64,000 nt of DNA from Ashinkailepas kermadecensis. Taxonomy: Eukaryota; Arthropoda; Thecostraca; Neolepadidae. The stretch covers positions 37,501-101,500 of the forward strand of contig JAOTOM010004753.1 in the NCBI GenBank assembly GCA_034440615.1, written 5' to 3'. The number at the start of each line of letters is the position of its first letter. The stretch's first letter is position 1. Of the stretch, positions 12,619 through 24,897 are shown in pieces. The notes beneath the pieces are model-generated. The model did no database searches and was not told where the DNA came from. It was given only the letters and a program-made list of their open reading frames with translations. The translations under genes were made by a program, and so were the position numbers.

Positions 12619-12895
12619 CTTCATCGTCCGACATCATCGAGTCGTCCTGATCGGACTGCGCTGTTCCGCCGCTGCCGACGGCGGCGGCGCTGCTGCCATC
12701 CTCGGCGACGCTGTTGATGTCCACCTTGTCGCCGCCCACCTTGTTGTTGTACTTGGAGCTGGTCTCGCTGAGCCGCGTGAAGTACTCGACGGCGTACGCC
12801 ACCAAGTTTTCCGGCTGGTTCACCAGAACGTTGACGGTGAACTCGAGCAGTAGGTCCTCCAGCTGCGGCGGCACCTCGTAGTGTCGGGTGGTCAT
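12619..12895 (-). CDS. PKA type II regulatory subunit, first coding exon
   Basis: From ATG at 12895-12893, 92 codons plus one base run to a donor GAAG/GTGAGC (donor GT complement at 12618-12617). Residues 6-42 match the RII dimerisation/docking domain: YEVPPQLEDLLLEFTVNVL, then QPENLVAYAVEYFTRL. This four-helix dimer module binds A-kinase anchoring proteins. It is followed by a Ser/Gly/Asp linker ending DDSMMSDDEG, the acidic stretch expected before the inhibitory site. The inhibitory site and the two cAMP-binding domains must lie in further exons at lower coordinates; I find none in the window. Ten bases upstream of the ATG, TCCGACAG/TACC could be a 5'UTR acceptor. The gene is partial here. 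Confidence 0.85.
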
Positions 12896-12905
12896 GGTGC
12901 CGGTA

Positions 12906-14055
12906 CTGTCGGACACACGGAGCGGAGGTAAACACCCCGACACTGTCGGACACAAGGAGCGGAGGTAAACACCCCGACACTGTCGGACACACGGAGCGGA
13001 GGTAAACACCCCGACACTGTCGGACACACGGAGCGGAGGTCAACACCCCGACACTGTCGGACACAAGGAGCGGAGGTAAACACCCCGACACTGTCGGACA
13101 CAAGGAGCGGAGGTAAACACCCCGACACTGTCGGACACACGGAGCGGAGGTAAACACCCCGACACTGTCAGACACACGGAGCGGAGGTAAACACCCCGAC
13201 ACTGTCGGACACAAGGAGCGGAGGTCAACACCCCGACACTGTCGGACACACGGAGCGGAGGTAAACACCCCGACACTGTCGGACACAAGGAGCGGAGGTA
13301 AACACCCCGACACTGTCGGGCACACGGAGCGGAGGTAAACACCCCGACACTGTCGGACACACGGAGCGGAGGTCAACACCCCGACACTGTCGGACACACG
13401 GAGTGGAGGTCAACACCCCGACACTGTCGGACACAAGGAGCGGAGGTAAACACCCCGACACTGTCGGACACACGGAGCGGAGGTAAACACCCCGGCACTG
13501 TCGGACACACGGAGCGGAGGTCAACACCCCGACACTGTCGGACACAAGGAGCGGTGGTGAACACATAGACACTGTCAGACACACGGAGCGGAGGTAAACA
13601 CCCCGACACTGTCGGACACACGGAGAGCGGTGGTGAACACAGACACTGTCAGACACACAGAACGGAGGTAAGCAGCCCGGTGCCGTCGGCACACAGAGCG
13701 GAAACAAGCACCCTGACACTGTGTGACACACATAGCGGAAACAAGCACCCTGACACTGTGTGACACACATAGCGGAAACAAGCACCCTGCCACTGTGTGA
13801 CACACAGCGGAAACAAGCACCCTGACACTGTGTGACACACATAGCGGAAACAAGCACCCTGACACTGTGTGACACACATAGCGGAAACAAGCACCCTGAC
13901 ACTGTGTGACACACAGCGGAAACAAGCACCCTGACACTGTGTGACACACATAGCGGAAACAAGCACCCTGACACTGTGTGACACACATAGCGGAAACAAG
14001 CACCCTGACACTGTGTGACACACTGAGCGGAAGTAAGCACCCCGACACTGTCGGA
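12906..14055. repeat. 37-bp tandem array upstream of the PKA-R2 exon
   Basis: Two sub-arrays: about 20 units of CACTGTCGGACACACGGAGC plus GGAGGTAAACACCCCGA (12906-13660), then about 10 diverged units with GTGTGACACACATAGCGGAA (13680-14050). Read on the minus strand, each first-type unit holds a pyrimidine-rich stretch ending in TCCGACAG, the same octamer that precedes the PKA-R2 ATG exon. Long minus-strand frames through it are artefacts. Confidence 0.9.
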
Positions 14056-14149
14056 TACACGGAGCGGCGGTGAGCACTCCGCCACTGTCATACATGGGGA
14101 GCAGAGGTAAACACCCCGACACTGTGGAACACGAGAAGCGGTGGTTAGC

Positions 14150-14470
14150 ATGCCGTCACCGTCAGACAGACGGAGCGGCGGCGAGTAGGCCGACAATGCG
14201 GAACACGGGGCCTGCGGGCCGCAGCGCAACTCTGCTGTGGCGGCGGCGGCGGCGGCGGCGGCACGGCAGCGCTGGCGTGGCCAGCCGATCTGTCGGCAGT
14301 ACGGGGCCCGGGGCCGGCAGGGGTGCGGCCGAGCTGCCAGTTTATCGCTGAGATCGCGCGAGCCGCCTCGACGCCGAGAGGCTGGCGCGGCGGAGGGTGC
14401 CGCCTGGCCGCCCATAACATTACCGTCTCCAACCGCCGCGCCGGCCGGCTCCGGCGCTAACGATCAAATC
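14150..14470. promoter_or_regulatory. GC-rich, CpG-dense block, possible PKA-R2 promoter
   Basis: A locally very GC-rich stretch with many CG dinucleotides, including a (GGC)n run at 14236-14261, about 1.3 kb upstream of the PKA-R2 ATG on the minus strand. It is the only such block nearby, so it is a candidate promoter or 5'UTR exon. No TATA box or initiator can be assigned with confidence. Confidence 0.25.
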
Positions 14471-15587
14471 ACCACTTCAGGCCACTTCTGCCGATTGCTA
14501 TCTATAATCGCCATATCGCGCGGCAAACTGTGTACGTTTTAGCGATGCACGAGATACCGCGAATGCATATCCAAAATGGAGATGGGTCCATTTTGATGTG
14601 ACATATAGAGTTTGGCAGTGATAAATCCCCTCTCCCCCGCCACAAAGAACACCCTGATGAGACCTTCCATTTTCCGAGATTCATACCAGAACGATATTTC
14701 CTCTTGATAGTGGCATAACAAAACCCCGCTTCATCATCCATAACTGTTATTGAGTCTGTTCACTCACATCCACATACATTGTCCAACCCTGGACAATAAC
14801 TTCGGGTGACGGAGCTTGCATGTTCCAGTGGTTAGCTTTTAGCATTTGTTCGTAAAGCATGTCACGGCTCCGTTTCCTCCACAATACTAAGCATGAACAT
14901 ACGCTGAACACTCTGATGAGGGGCTGTTCTACATACTCTTGGGTAGGTCATTTCCCTTCAGTTAATTTCCCAATACCTCACGGACTCTATGGAGACCACA
15001 CCCCACTTCTAATGATGGGTGCACTAGGCAAATGTTAGTGCACGCATTTGCCGTTTCAAGTGTATTTCACGGGACGTTGCCAGCGCTGATATGCATTTAT
15101 TTTCATGTGTCCTCATTGACTCCTTTGAAAACCTGAAGTTCCGCCGCAAATCCCTCCGTTTAGAGCCTCGATTTTGACAGTCACAATTGAAAAAGGAAAC
15201 CAACGGTACCAACTTGGTCATTGGTGACCAACCAACTCGGCACGCGAACTCAAAGGACCATCATAATAAATAGCCAAGAATGCAATGGGTCAAAAGTGGA
15301 CCATTCTTCACTTTAGATCGGTATGAGCATTGGTAAAAGTGTCAAATATCGTTGTAGGTTGGCAGCATTAGAAATTAGCTACCCCGAAGTTCCTGCACCA
15401 AGAAAAAATTGTGCGCACGAAACATTAATGAATTATTCTATTGATAAAAAGAAAGAATTTCGTAAATAGTTTTCACATCAAAACGATAAGAAGAGATCAT
15501 GTATTCTGTTTGTGCACATTACTTTGTTATATATCGTGCACACACTACCTAAGGTGAATTTCGCCTTGCTTCCGCGCCAATTGTACA
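14471..15587. other. No gene recognised
   Basis: Unique sequence with short frames only. Nothing resembling an exon, RNA gene or transposon end before the target duplication at 15588. Confidence 0.4.
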
Positions 15588-16218
15588 CTCCTACCCAGGG
15601 CCTATTTTAACATGTTAACTGGGGTGGAAGCTTCCACCCTAGTCGCCCAGATTTCCACCCCAGTCGTCGAGACTTTCCACCCCAGTGAGGGCCCATGCTG
15701 AAGGATCTTTCTGAGAACCTGGCTGCCTCAGAAGTCGTTGGAACCATCAGAAACCTACATTTTTTTGTACTTGATCCGTACAATCAATGAGCCATCCAAC
15801 GCTCACTGTGATATTTTTTTATCACTTTGATGTATTAAAGCACAGTACCTACACCATTGTGTATGCACTTACACTCGCAACGCTGTAGATACCCGTACGT
15901 TTTGCACGGTACCACGCCGAGCCTCGCCGAGCATGGTATTGTATTACAAAATCCTTTGCGAGGAGGTGCGTAATAAAAACAAGCGCATGCCTCTCAAATT
16001 CATCCGTGCGGCGTGCCGCTGTGATGCTGGGAGTGAATTATCTGCGCGCCCTATGTTCATTCATTTGTGTTGCCGATGCCGCCAGAGAGGTGTCGGTGGC
16101 TGCTAGTTGCTACGTTTGCTGTGGAATCAAATACAGCAGCGAAAGTAGTGTGTGGAAGTTTCCATTGAAATTATTTCACTTACAAGTTACATAAAGACTG
16201 CATATACAAGTACTAACA

Positions 16219-19200
16219 ATGGAAGGATCGGGGACCGTTAAAAAGAAACGTAAGACGTCAGGGGCGCAGGTCCAAAAACAGTGGGAGTCGGCAGCCCGGT
16301 CTTGTTCTACTCCATCAATCCTTCAATTTTTCAAGTAAGTACCAGTCGACGATGCCCTGGGTCTAGCAAATAAGTTCACAGTCTAGTTCTGCGGGGGGAG
16401 GGGATCCAAGATAATTCTCAACATTCGGGACAAATTCACCCTGTGGCGCCTGAAAGCTACCGGTAACATTGGGCAAGTACCTAAGTATTTCGTTCATGAA
16501 ATGACGATACTGACACAAAATTAAAATCATTTCCTTCACTGCACTGAAATACAAAGCAAATGTCATGGATCTCTCACATTTCGTTGATCGCTAATTGACT
16601 CGTTTGTAGGCCTGCATCCTCCGGCTCCCAGCAGCCGTCAGCCTCTGCCCGTCCTGCTGGTGACGGCTCCCAGCAGCCGTCAGCCTCTGTCCGTCCTGCT
16701 GGTGACGGCTCCCAGCAGCCGTCAGCCTCTGCCCGTCCTGCTCGTGACGGCTACCAGCAGCCGTCAGCCTCTGTCCGTCCTGCTGGTGACGGCTCCCAGC
16801 AGCCGTCAGCCTCTGCCCGTCCTGCTGGTGACGGCTCCACGCCCGCTCTCAGTCACTGTACTGGTAAGTACACACCTATATACCATATAACTGTACCGTT
16901 GCGGCGCTCTTAAACCATAAGCATAATCATCATAAGCAAGGGTGTCGCCACGAGGCGGAAACAGGTGAGGGGGAGGTGAAGGACTTTCGAAGTCAATTCT
17001 TTCTATGCAACGCCCATAGGCGTAATGCTTAAGATCCGAAAACCTGGGAGGGGCCGGGGGCTGTGGCTACGCCCATACATACAACAATGTTATCGGTAGT
17101 CGGTTCCATATCATAACAATAAGTAACACTAAGATAAATGTTTAATGTGAGGGGATGCTGTTTGCCGCCTGATAGCCTGACATGGGCACCTACATATGTT
17201 TTTCTTCAAAGTATTCAAAATACGAAAATAATTAATTGCGGACTTGTGCTGACCTGCTGATTGTAGGTGCGACATATAAGGTCAATGGTTTTCGTATCTT
17301 AGGTACCTAACTACTTATAGCACAAAAATGCCCAACATACCTATTTATAACGTAAATTATCCTCCATAAATTAAGAGTTCGGCTAGTTCCGCAAAAACTG
17401 TCATTGATCTATCTCCTGCAGGATCGAACTGGTACAAAGGGTACAAACTCGACCTGCAATGGCTGATATCCAACTGCAAGTCACTGCGAAGGGAGAGCAG
17501 AAGGGGACCAAACGGCGGTAAAAACAGGGCCTACATCGTTTGTGAGGTTTGTCAGAGCCAGCAGGATGCGGCAAACAAAGCGTCTGCCAACGGAGTCGTC
17601 GGTGCGGCCTCAGGCATGCTTGCAGAAGGTGTGGAGAAACTCCGCCGTGTTGTGGACCACCTTCTTGGTCGTCCTCACCACGCAGCTGCTGAGGCTCAGA
17701 AGCTGGAAGAGATGTGGAACAGACAAACCGACAAACACCCGTGGCTCAACATCATCAAGCGGCACAAGTCAACCACCATAGAGACCCTCATTAAGCTGGC
17801 TGTAGACGTGTACAGCGATTCCATGATCGAGGGTCATGGCCGTGTCGTTCGCTGGCCACAATGCACAGTAGTCGGCTCCTGTCCGCCATGTCAGACCATG
17901 GGTGGGAGTGGGAGTTCACACCCACAACTCCCTCTGGAACAGAGCTACACTACCTCTATCCAGCCGTGTACCGGGATATGCTAGAGTCAGTTGCAGCTGT
18001 GGAGGCAGAAAAGCTAGCAGACACCATCAACGCAGGCATCTGTTTCAGTATCCAGGTGGATGGAAGCGTGGATCGGATGCAGCTGGACACCAAGTTCGTC
18101 ACGGCCCGCACAGTCTCAGAGAGCAGCAGGCTCACCTCTCTCTTTCTACGCGTAGTCGAGTCTGAGAGCGGGGGTGCAGAGGGCTTGCTGGAAGCCACTA
18201 CGCTCGCCCTGAACCATGTCAAGGCGGACACCGAAAAGCTGGTCGGCATAACGACAGATGGGGAAGCCGCCAACACTGGCCGGTCCAGTGGCCTCTGGAA
18301 ACGCCTGGAAGACCATGTCAAGCACAAGCTGCTGGTGATGTGGTGTGTCTGCCACCGCTCCGATCTGGCTGTTGAGAGCACTGAAAACTCTGTCCCGGAG
18401 CTTCGGCTGTGGAAGTTTGACTTGCTGAGCGTGGCCACATACTTTCGCTCATCGAAGTCCAGGACGAAGATGCTAAAGCCCGACGTCTTGGAAGCACGTG
18501 ATGGAACGAAAAACTATCTGGAGCTGATGGAGGCCGCTCCCGTGCCAGGTGGCAAAGAGGAGGCTCTCTTGGCGTCTACCGCGGGAGAAGCCGGGACCAG
18601 CCAGACCGACGGGGAAGACAAAGGTTATCGGAACGTAAAAACAAGTACGTGACAACCTCGAATCGATCGATAGCAGCAGTTCGCGCAGAGAGATCGTGGC
18701 AGCAACCAAAAACTTCCTGTGTGAGCGACTCAACATTGACCAAGAGGAACAAGTAAAAGTGCTGATGACGCTCCTCACAGCCGAGTCCGTGACGGAGTTT
18801 ATAAAGGAAGGTCGAGGCCTGGTGTCGATGCTGTTCGGAGAAGAAGCTGTGGCCGAATTCGCAGTCGCTGTGGCTGACAACTGGCGACGCATGTGTGGCG
18901 CTCGTGATGGCTGTGTGTCGAACGGGGCAAAGCTGCAAGCTATGGTAGCTACCAGCTCCGGTGTCTGCCAGAAACTCCTGGCTGCATTCATGTGTCTCAC
19001 CCCTCACAGCATGGGAACTGAACGAGCCGTATCACACTATAACCAGATAAAGTCAAGTCATCGTCTCAACACTATGATGGACACAGTTCTCGGCCGTATG
19101 CTTGTGTCAATGAATGGAACAGGAGTTGGCCGCTATGACCCTAGACCTGCCGTCGCTCACTTCCCGCAGAAGAAAGAACGCCGTTGGGGAAACCCGACGC

Positions 19201-19259
19201 CTGAAGTGTACATGAAGCAGGAGTTCGCAAAGGGCTTCTATCGTTCTGGGGCCGTGTGA
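16219..19259 (+). pseudogene. hAT transposase, KIAA1586/ZNF862-like, frameshifted
   Basis: Exon 1 (16219-16334) encodes a Lys-rich N terminus (MEGSGTVKKKRKTSG) and ends at GTAAGT in phase 2. Exon 2 (16610-16863) is mostly a 14-residue repeat and ends in phase 1. Exon 3 (17422-19259) follows CTCCTGCAG in the matching phase. Exon 3 holds a Cys2-His2 finger (CEVC at about 17540, DHLLGRPHH at about 17655), an RNase H-like core with VDGS (about 18056), TTDGEAAN (about 18250) and CVCHRSDL (about 18340), and a C-terminal dimerisation segment with GTERAVSHYNQI (about 19015). The acidic residues of these motifs fit the hAT D-D-E site. The frame breaks between about 17819 and 17834 and again at about 18644-18651, so no intact product is made unless these are sequence errors. 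TGA at 19257-19259. Confidence 0.85.
16612..16845 (+). repeat. 42-bp coding minisatellite in transposase exon 2
   Basis: Five near-identical 42-bp units (CTCCCAGCAGCCGTCAGCCT to GGTGACGG) stay in frame and encode a 14-residue Ser/Gln/Pro/Arg repeat between the basic N terminus and the zinc finger. It is probably a flexible linker. Confidence 0.85.
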
Positions 19260-19635
19260 AGTAGAGCTGCAGAGATGTGTGCTTGCCACCGCTCCGATCG
19301 GCTTGCTGTTCGGCATCCGATCGGCATTGTGTCGATTCATATACTTTTCAGTGGGCCCTCGCCTCCCCTTCCCGGACAGTCCTCCCGAGTCGTCTCCCTT
19401 CCGGTCAGCCCCAGAGCCGTTTTTTTTAAATTTGTATTATAAAATATCAAAATAAAAATAAATATCAAATTTTGGTAGATCGAAAATAAAGTGGCCTAAA
19501 TCCGTGGAGAAAATTGAAAATGGGGGTAGGTTGGGTTCAGCTGGGGCCGCAAGTGCGTCCCCAACCTCAGACTTGTGGCGGACCACATATGTTCCACCCC
19601 AGTGAAATTCTCTTAAAATAGGCCCTGCTCCTACC

Positions 19636-22376
19636 TCAAAGCCGAATCACCAACGCATTCCTGTATGAGTCCGTGCGGGACCCACAAACACCAAGCTTCC
19701 AAACAGAGAACCGAGCTCGTACAGTGGGCACAAACGTACCCGGCGTCCAGCAAATTCCGAACAAAGAACAGAGTTCTGTACAGCGCACACAATCGTACCC
19801 GGCATCGTAAGTATTGGACAATCACTATCAAATGTGGCACAGCGAGGACACGTGGCGGACAGAAAGAGTGCAAGTTACTCTAGGCATCCCGGGCTACCAA
19901 CTCTATGGACGTTGCGTCGAAAACAAAAGTCGTGGATTTAAAATGTGACTTTCCACCCTCTCCCCCCCAATACCTACAATTTTTAGTCATGTCTACAATC
20001 CTTGAATTGAGATAGATGTACATTCTCAGATCCAAACGAAATAGAAGTTCACCGACAGTAGAATGGTAAAAGACGATGTTGAGAAAATGGCCAAATAGCC
20101 AAACAAATATCTCGCCAATTTACGCGTTCCCCTTACAGTTTTGCAATTCTGGAATAATTTCCAATATTCATGCTGTATTCATTCGGGAGCGAACATAGGT
20201 CATTCTCCGAAAATCTCCCTACCTATAAAATTCATATTGAATAAAATTATAAAATATCAAATTTCGTACCTATCAAATAAAATAAAATACCTATAATATA
20301 AAATATAAAATTCATTTGACTGCTGATATATTCTTACTTCCTTGGCTATCAATTTGGCACCTGTTACGGAAATTTCCGTTCCTAACGTTGTCAAGTGTGG
20401 ATCAAATAAGGATTTCTTGAAGAAAGATCGTATATGTTGCGGGGCGATAACAGGTGGGAACAAGGGCAAAACAAAGAATACGGGTTAGGTAACCGATTTT
20501 TGGTTATCTACTATGATTGGCCAACACCATTATCCATACCTGCCCCTGATCACGTCCATGAACGAAAAAAACTAGGTTAACGGGAATTAATTGTTCTGTT
20601 CGTTAACCCAGCTGAAAAAAAAACTTCTGGTGTTCATGAGACAAAGAATATATGAATATTCAGATATGAGGCTAAAAAGTGTTTAGTGCATTTAGCAAGA
20701 ACCTTGAGCAGCGTGCTTAAATTTATTAGTCACCAATGGTTGTCTATTTGAACGAACACCGCGATATTTTTGAAAAATGCAAAACGTTTTGTTATGAGTG
20801 GCAACCCTATATAAATGTCACATCTTTCGCCAAACATTTTTTTTCGTGACATCTCCGAACGGGGCTGGTGCAATTGCGGCGCAATCAGTGTGCATAAGGT
20901 AAAGGAGAACAAGGCTAACATGCACGAAGAGGATACCACCTAATAAATTTATAAGATCAAGGCATTTAATTGTTCCATGCCATCTCGATTTACCGAGGAA
21001 AAGGAACCACACAGGTAACAGATTATTCAGATGACCACAAATGTACCGATCGCCGTGGAAATGGCGACTGATTTTTCGTTCTGAAATTATCATTGGAATG
21101 GCTCATGTATGTCTCTCACCACCCTTAGGCTTTTCTGATAAATATGATTTTCTGGATGATCGAGGCCCAACCTTGGTCTATTAAGAATACTTTCAACGGA
21201 AGATTTTCATGCTTGGCACCGCTGGCTTGGAGTCAAAAGAAGTGCCACATCTAAGTACACTTGAAGAAAAATACTACATTTCCTTCTCGATAATGAGAAC
21301 CTTAGGGAATGTTTAGCAGGCAAAGGTGAAACTTCAAGAAAATAACGAGCCATGACTAACAATCTAGCCAAACAGCAATACCGCTCATAACCGTCTGGAT
21401 AATTCGAAAGTGGTGCCAGAAACGCCCCTGTAATGCACCCGTTTTATATACACAAGCAGCACACACACAGAGACAGTATGTCGACGGCGTCCGAACCAGG
21501 GAAGAATTCTGTGGGAGATGAATAAATTATATTCTTATGGAATGGCTTCTGAATTTGCATTGCTTCACTTCGCAGCATCCACTTTCTTTTTGGCAGCACC
21601 GATTTTGCCACCTGCAGCATTAACTTTCCTGATATTCAATAACAGACTTTGGAAGAAGCAAATGCCTTTTTGGACCTTCCCCACCCGCTTCGATCCGCTG
21701 GAAAATTGGCACCAGCTAATGGAAAGAAATAACCCCCGAATAAACGCCCAGGCGATGGAAATTTCTAGTGATTTTAACAAAACAAGAACCTGATATTGCA
21801 AACTACGCTAAAAAAAACGAACTTCGGGAGATATGGTGTTGCAGCTGCGAAATACAGGATTTCGATTTTCCAACACCTGCAATAATACGTACTCCACTAA
21901 TGTGAGATGGGACCAATATGGCTAGAAACGAGAAAAAATGATGAAATGGACATCGACATGGCCTAAAACTTAGCAAGGGCAAAAATGATTCGCCTCGCGA
22001 ACCCGAACAGCATGAACAAATATAACCCATGCTAATGCAGATTGCAACGGTCGTCTTCAGTTCTGTTTCTACACACTCCACAGGGCAGCTCCCAGGATAC
22101 TGTTGACCAATGGAATCATTGGATTTGTTGGTTTCATGGCACGTTTGCAATGAATTCCGGCAAACACCTACCTTTTGCCGGACAGAGGGTACAGGAGCAT
22201 AAATGTCACACAATACAACTACGAATATGACTCCACAAATAAGGACTAATCAGCGCTACAGCAGGGGCGGAATTCGAAAATCGAAAGAAAAAAAATCGCG
22301 AGGACCGCCAACCGGAAGCAATCATATATCTTAAATCCCCCCCCACTCTCACTCTAAATCTCTGCATCTCTCGCTC
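19636..22376. other. Intergenic, no gene recognised
   Basis: AT-rich unique sequence. Frames of 60-136 codons lack domains or splice context. No transposon ends were identified. Confidence 0.4.
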
Positions 22377-23930
<1,554 letters not shown>

Positions 23931-23934
23931 GGGT

Positions 23935-24230
23935 GGCTTTATGAACCAGGGTCCTATTGCTAAGCAGAGCTTGTTGCGTAACCCTGGCCCCACCACTCGA
24001 TCCATGAATTCCAGTTCAACGGCAGAATTTTGACCGAAAGTTTAACGTGCCGTCAATGCACCGACACGGCCGCCCGGTAACTCGTCCCCGACCTTATCGG
24101 GCCAGCTGTCAACTGACCCTCCCAGCCGGGGGCTAAATGCGAGCGCGCGTAGCGGCTCGAACCCTGTGTTGCCAGGACAAGGGAGACCGGTGCAGGCCAG
24201 CGCTCTAGCCAACTGAGCTACCTAGGCTGA
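23935..24230 (-). mobile_element. tRNA-derived SINE
   Basis: Read on the minus strand from about 24230, GCCTAGGTAGCTCAGTTGGC gives a pol III A box and GGGTTCGAGCC a B box about 50 bases on, followed by a non-tRNA body to about 23935. The 3' half does not pair with the tRNA-like 5' end as an acceptor stem would, so this is a SINE and not a tRNA gene. It lies in DNA rich in TTAGG-like text. Confidence 0.7.
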
Positions 24231-24419
24231 GCTAGGTTAGCTGTTTTACTTTAAAATTTTGGGAAAGAAAATCGTTTGTAAATTGTCCATTGAAAAATCG
24301 TTTCTTGCGTGAAAGGTTAGGCTCGGTTAGGCTTGGTCATGTCACTTTTTCTTTACTTTGACCGCTATTTTTCATAATACCCAACTCCAAGCCACTTGTT
24401 GAGTGTTATTTTGGGGAGG

Positions 24420-24890
24420 GTGTATAATGCCCACTTTTTGCCCGATGAACGATCTCAGTAATTACGGAGTGGATGTCGATGAAAGGGTCAGTAATAGATG
24501 TCTTTTAATTAATGCAGTGGTTTTGACCTACAACCGTAATGAATATTTTCCTTCAAATGTCTTTAAATTGCCCCAAATGGTGTTGAAACGATGAAATCAC
24601 AACAATAGAAAATGCCCGATGGACAATCTCAGCAACTACTGTATCGATTTTTGTGAAAATGGCTCGAAAATAAACATCGACATCGATTTTGGGCCCATTG
24701 GGTCATTTCCGGCCGATATAATTAGGTAGAAAGCCACGGAATGAGGGATTGAAATTCGAGATTTGCCCGATGGACGATCTACGAAAGTGAATTTACAGAA
24801 TTGCGCCAAACACACACTAATCAATGTCTTTTCACCGCATTAGATCAGTTGAGGCAGTTAAGAGAAAAATTAACATGAAATATGAAATAG
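24420..24890. repeat. Left arm of a large split inverted repeat
   Basis: The sequence is a diverged reverse complement of 27557-27745 (pairing with 24690-24890) and 28809-29072 (pairing with 24420-24680). Inside the arm, GCCCGATGGACGATCTCAG recurs three times (about 24440, 24612, 24766), so the arm is itself a degenerate tandem repeat of about 165-bp units. Confidence 0.75.
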
Positions 24891-24897
24891 ACTCTTA

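Larger units (their letters stand above)
15596..19627 (+). mobile_element. Full-length hAT transposon, 4,032 bp
   Basis: The element has terminal inverted repeats CAGGGCCTATTTTAA (15596 onward, and its complement ending at 19627) and a perfect 8-bp target duplication CTCCTACC (15588-15595 and 19628-19635), diagnostic of hAT. TTCCACCCCAGT-like motifs are clustered just inside the left end (about 15625-15690, four copies, one inverted), with one at the right end (19592), as expected of subterminal transposase binding sites. It carries a three-exon transposase gene. The perfect duplication suggests a fairly recent insertion, although the gene has two frameshifts. Confidence 0.92.

Noticed and set aside
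12892..14415. Long minus-strand frames with CVRQCRGVYLRS-like repeats, apparently fused to the PKA-R2 exon
   Set aside because: They arise from the 37-bp array; the plausible PKA-R2 start is the ATG at 12895.
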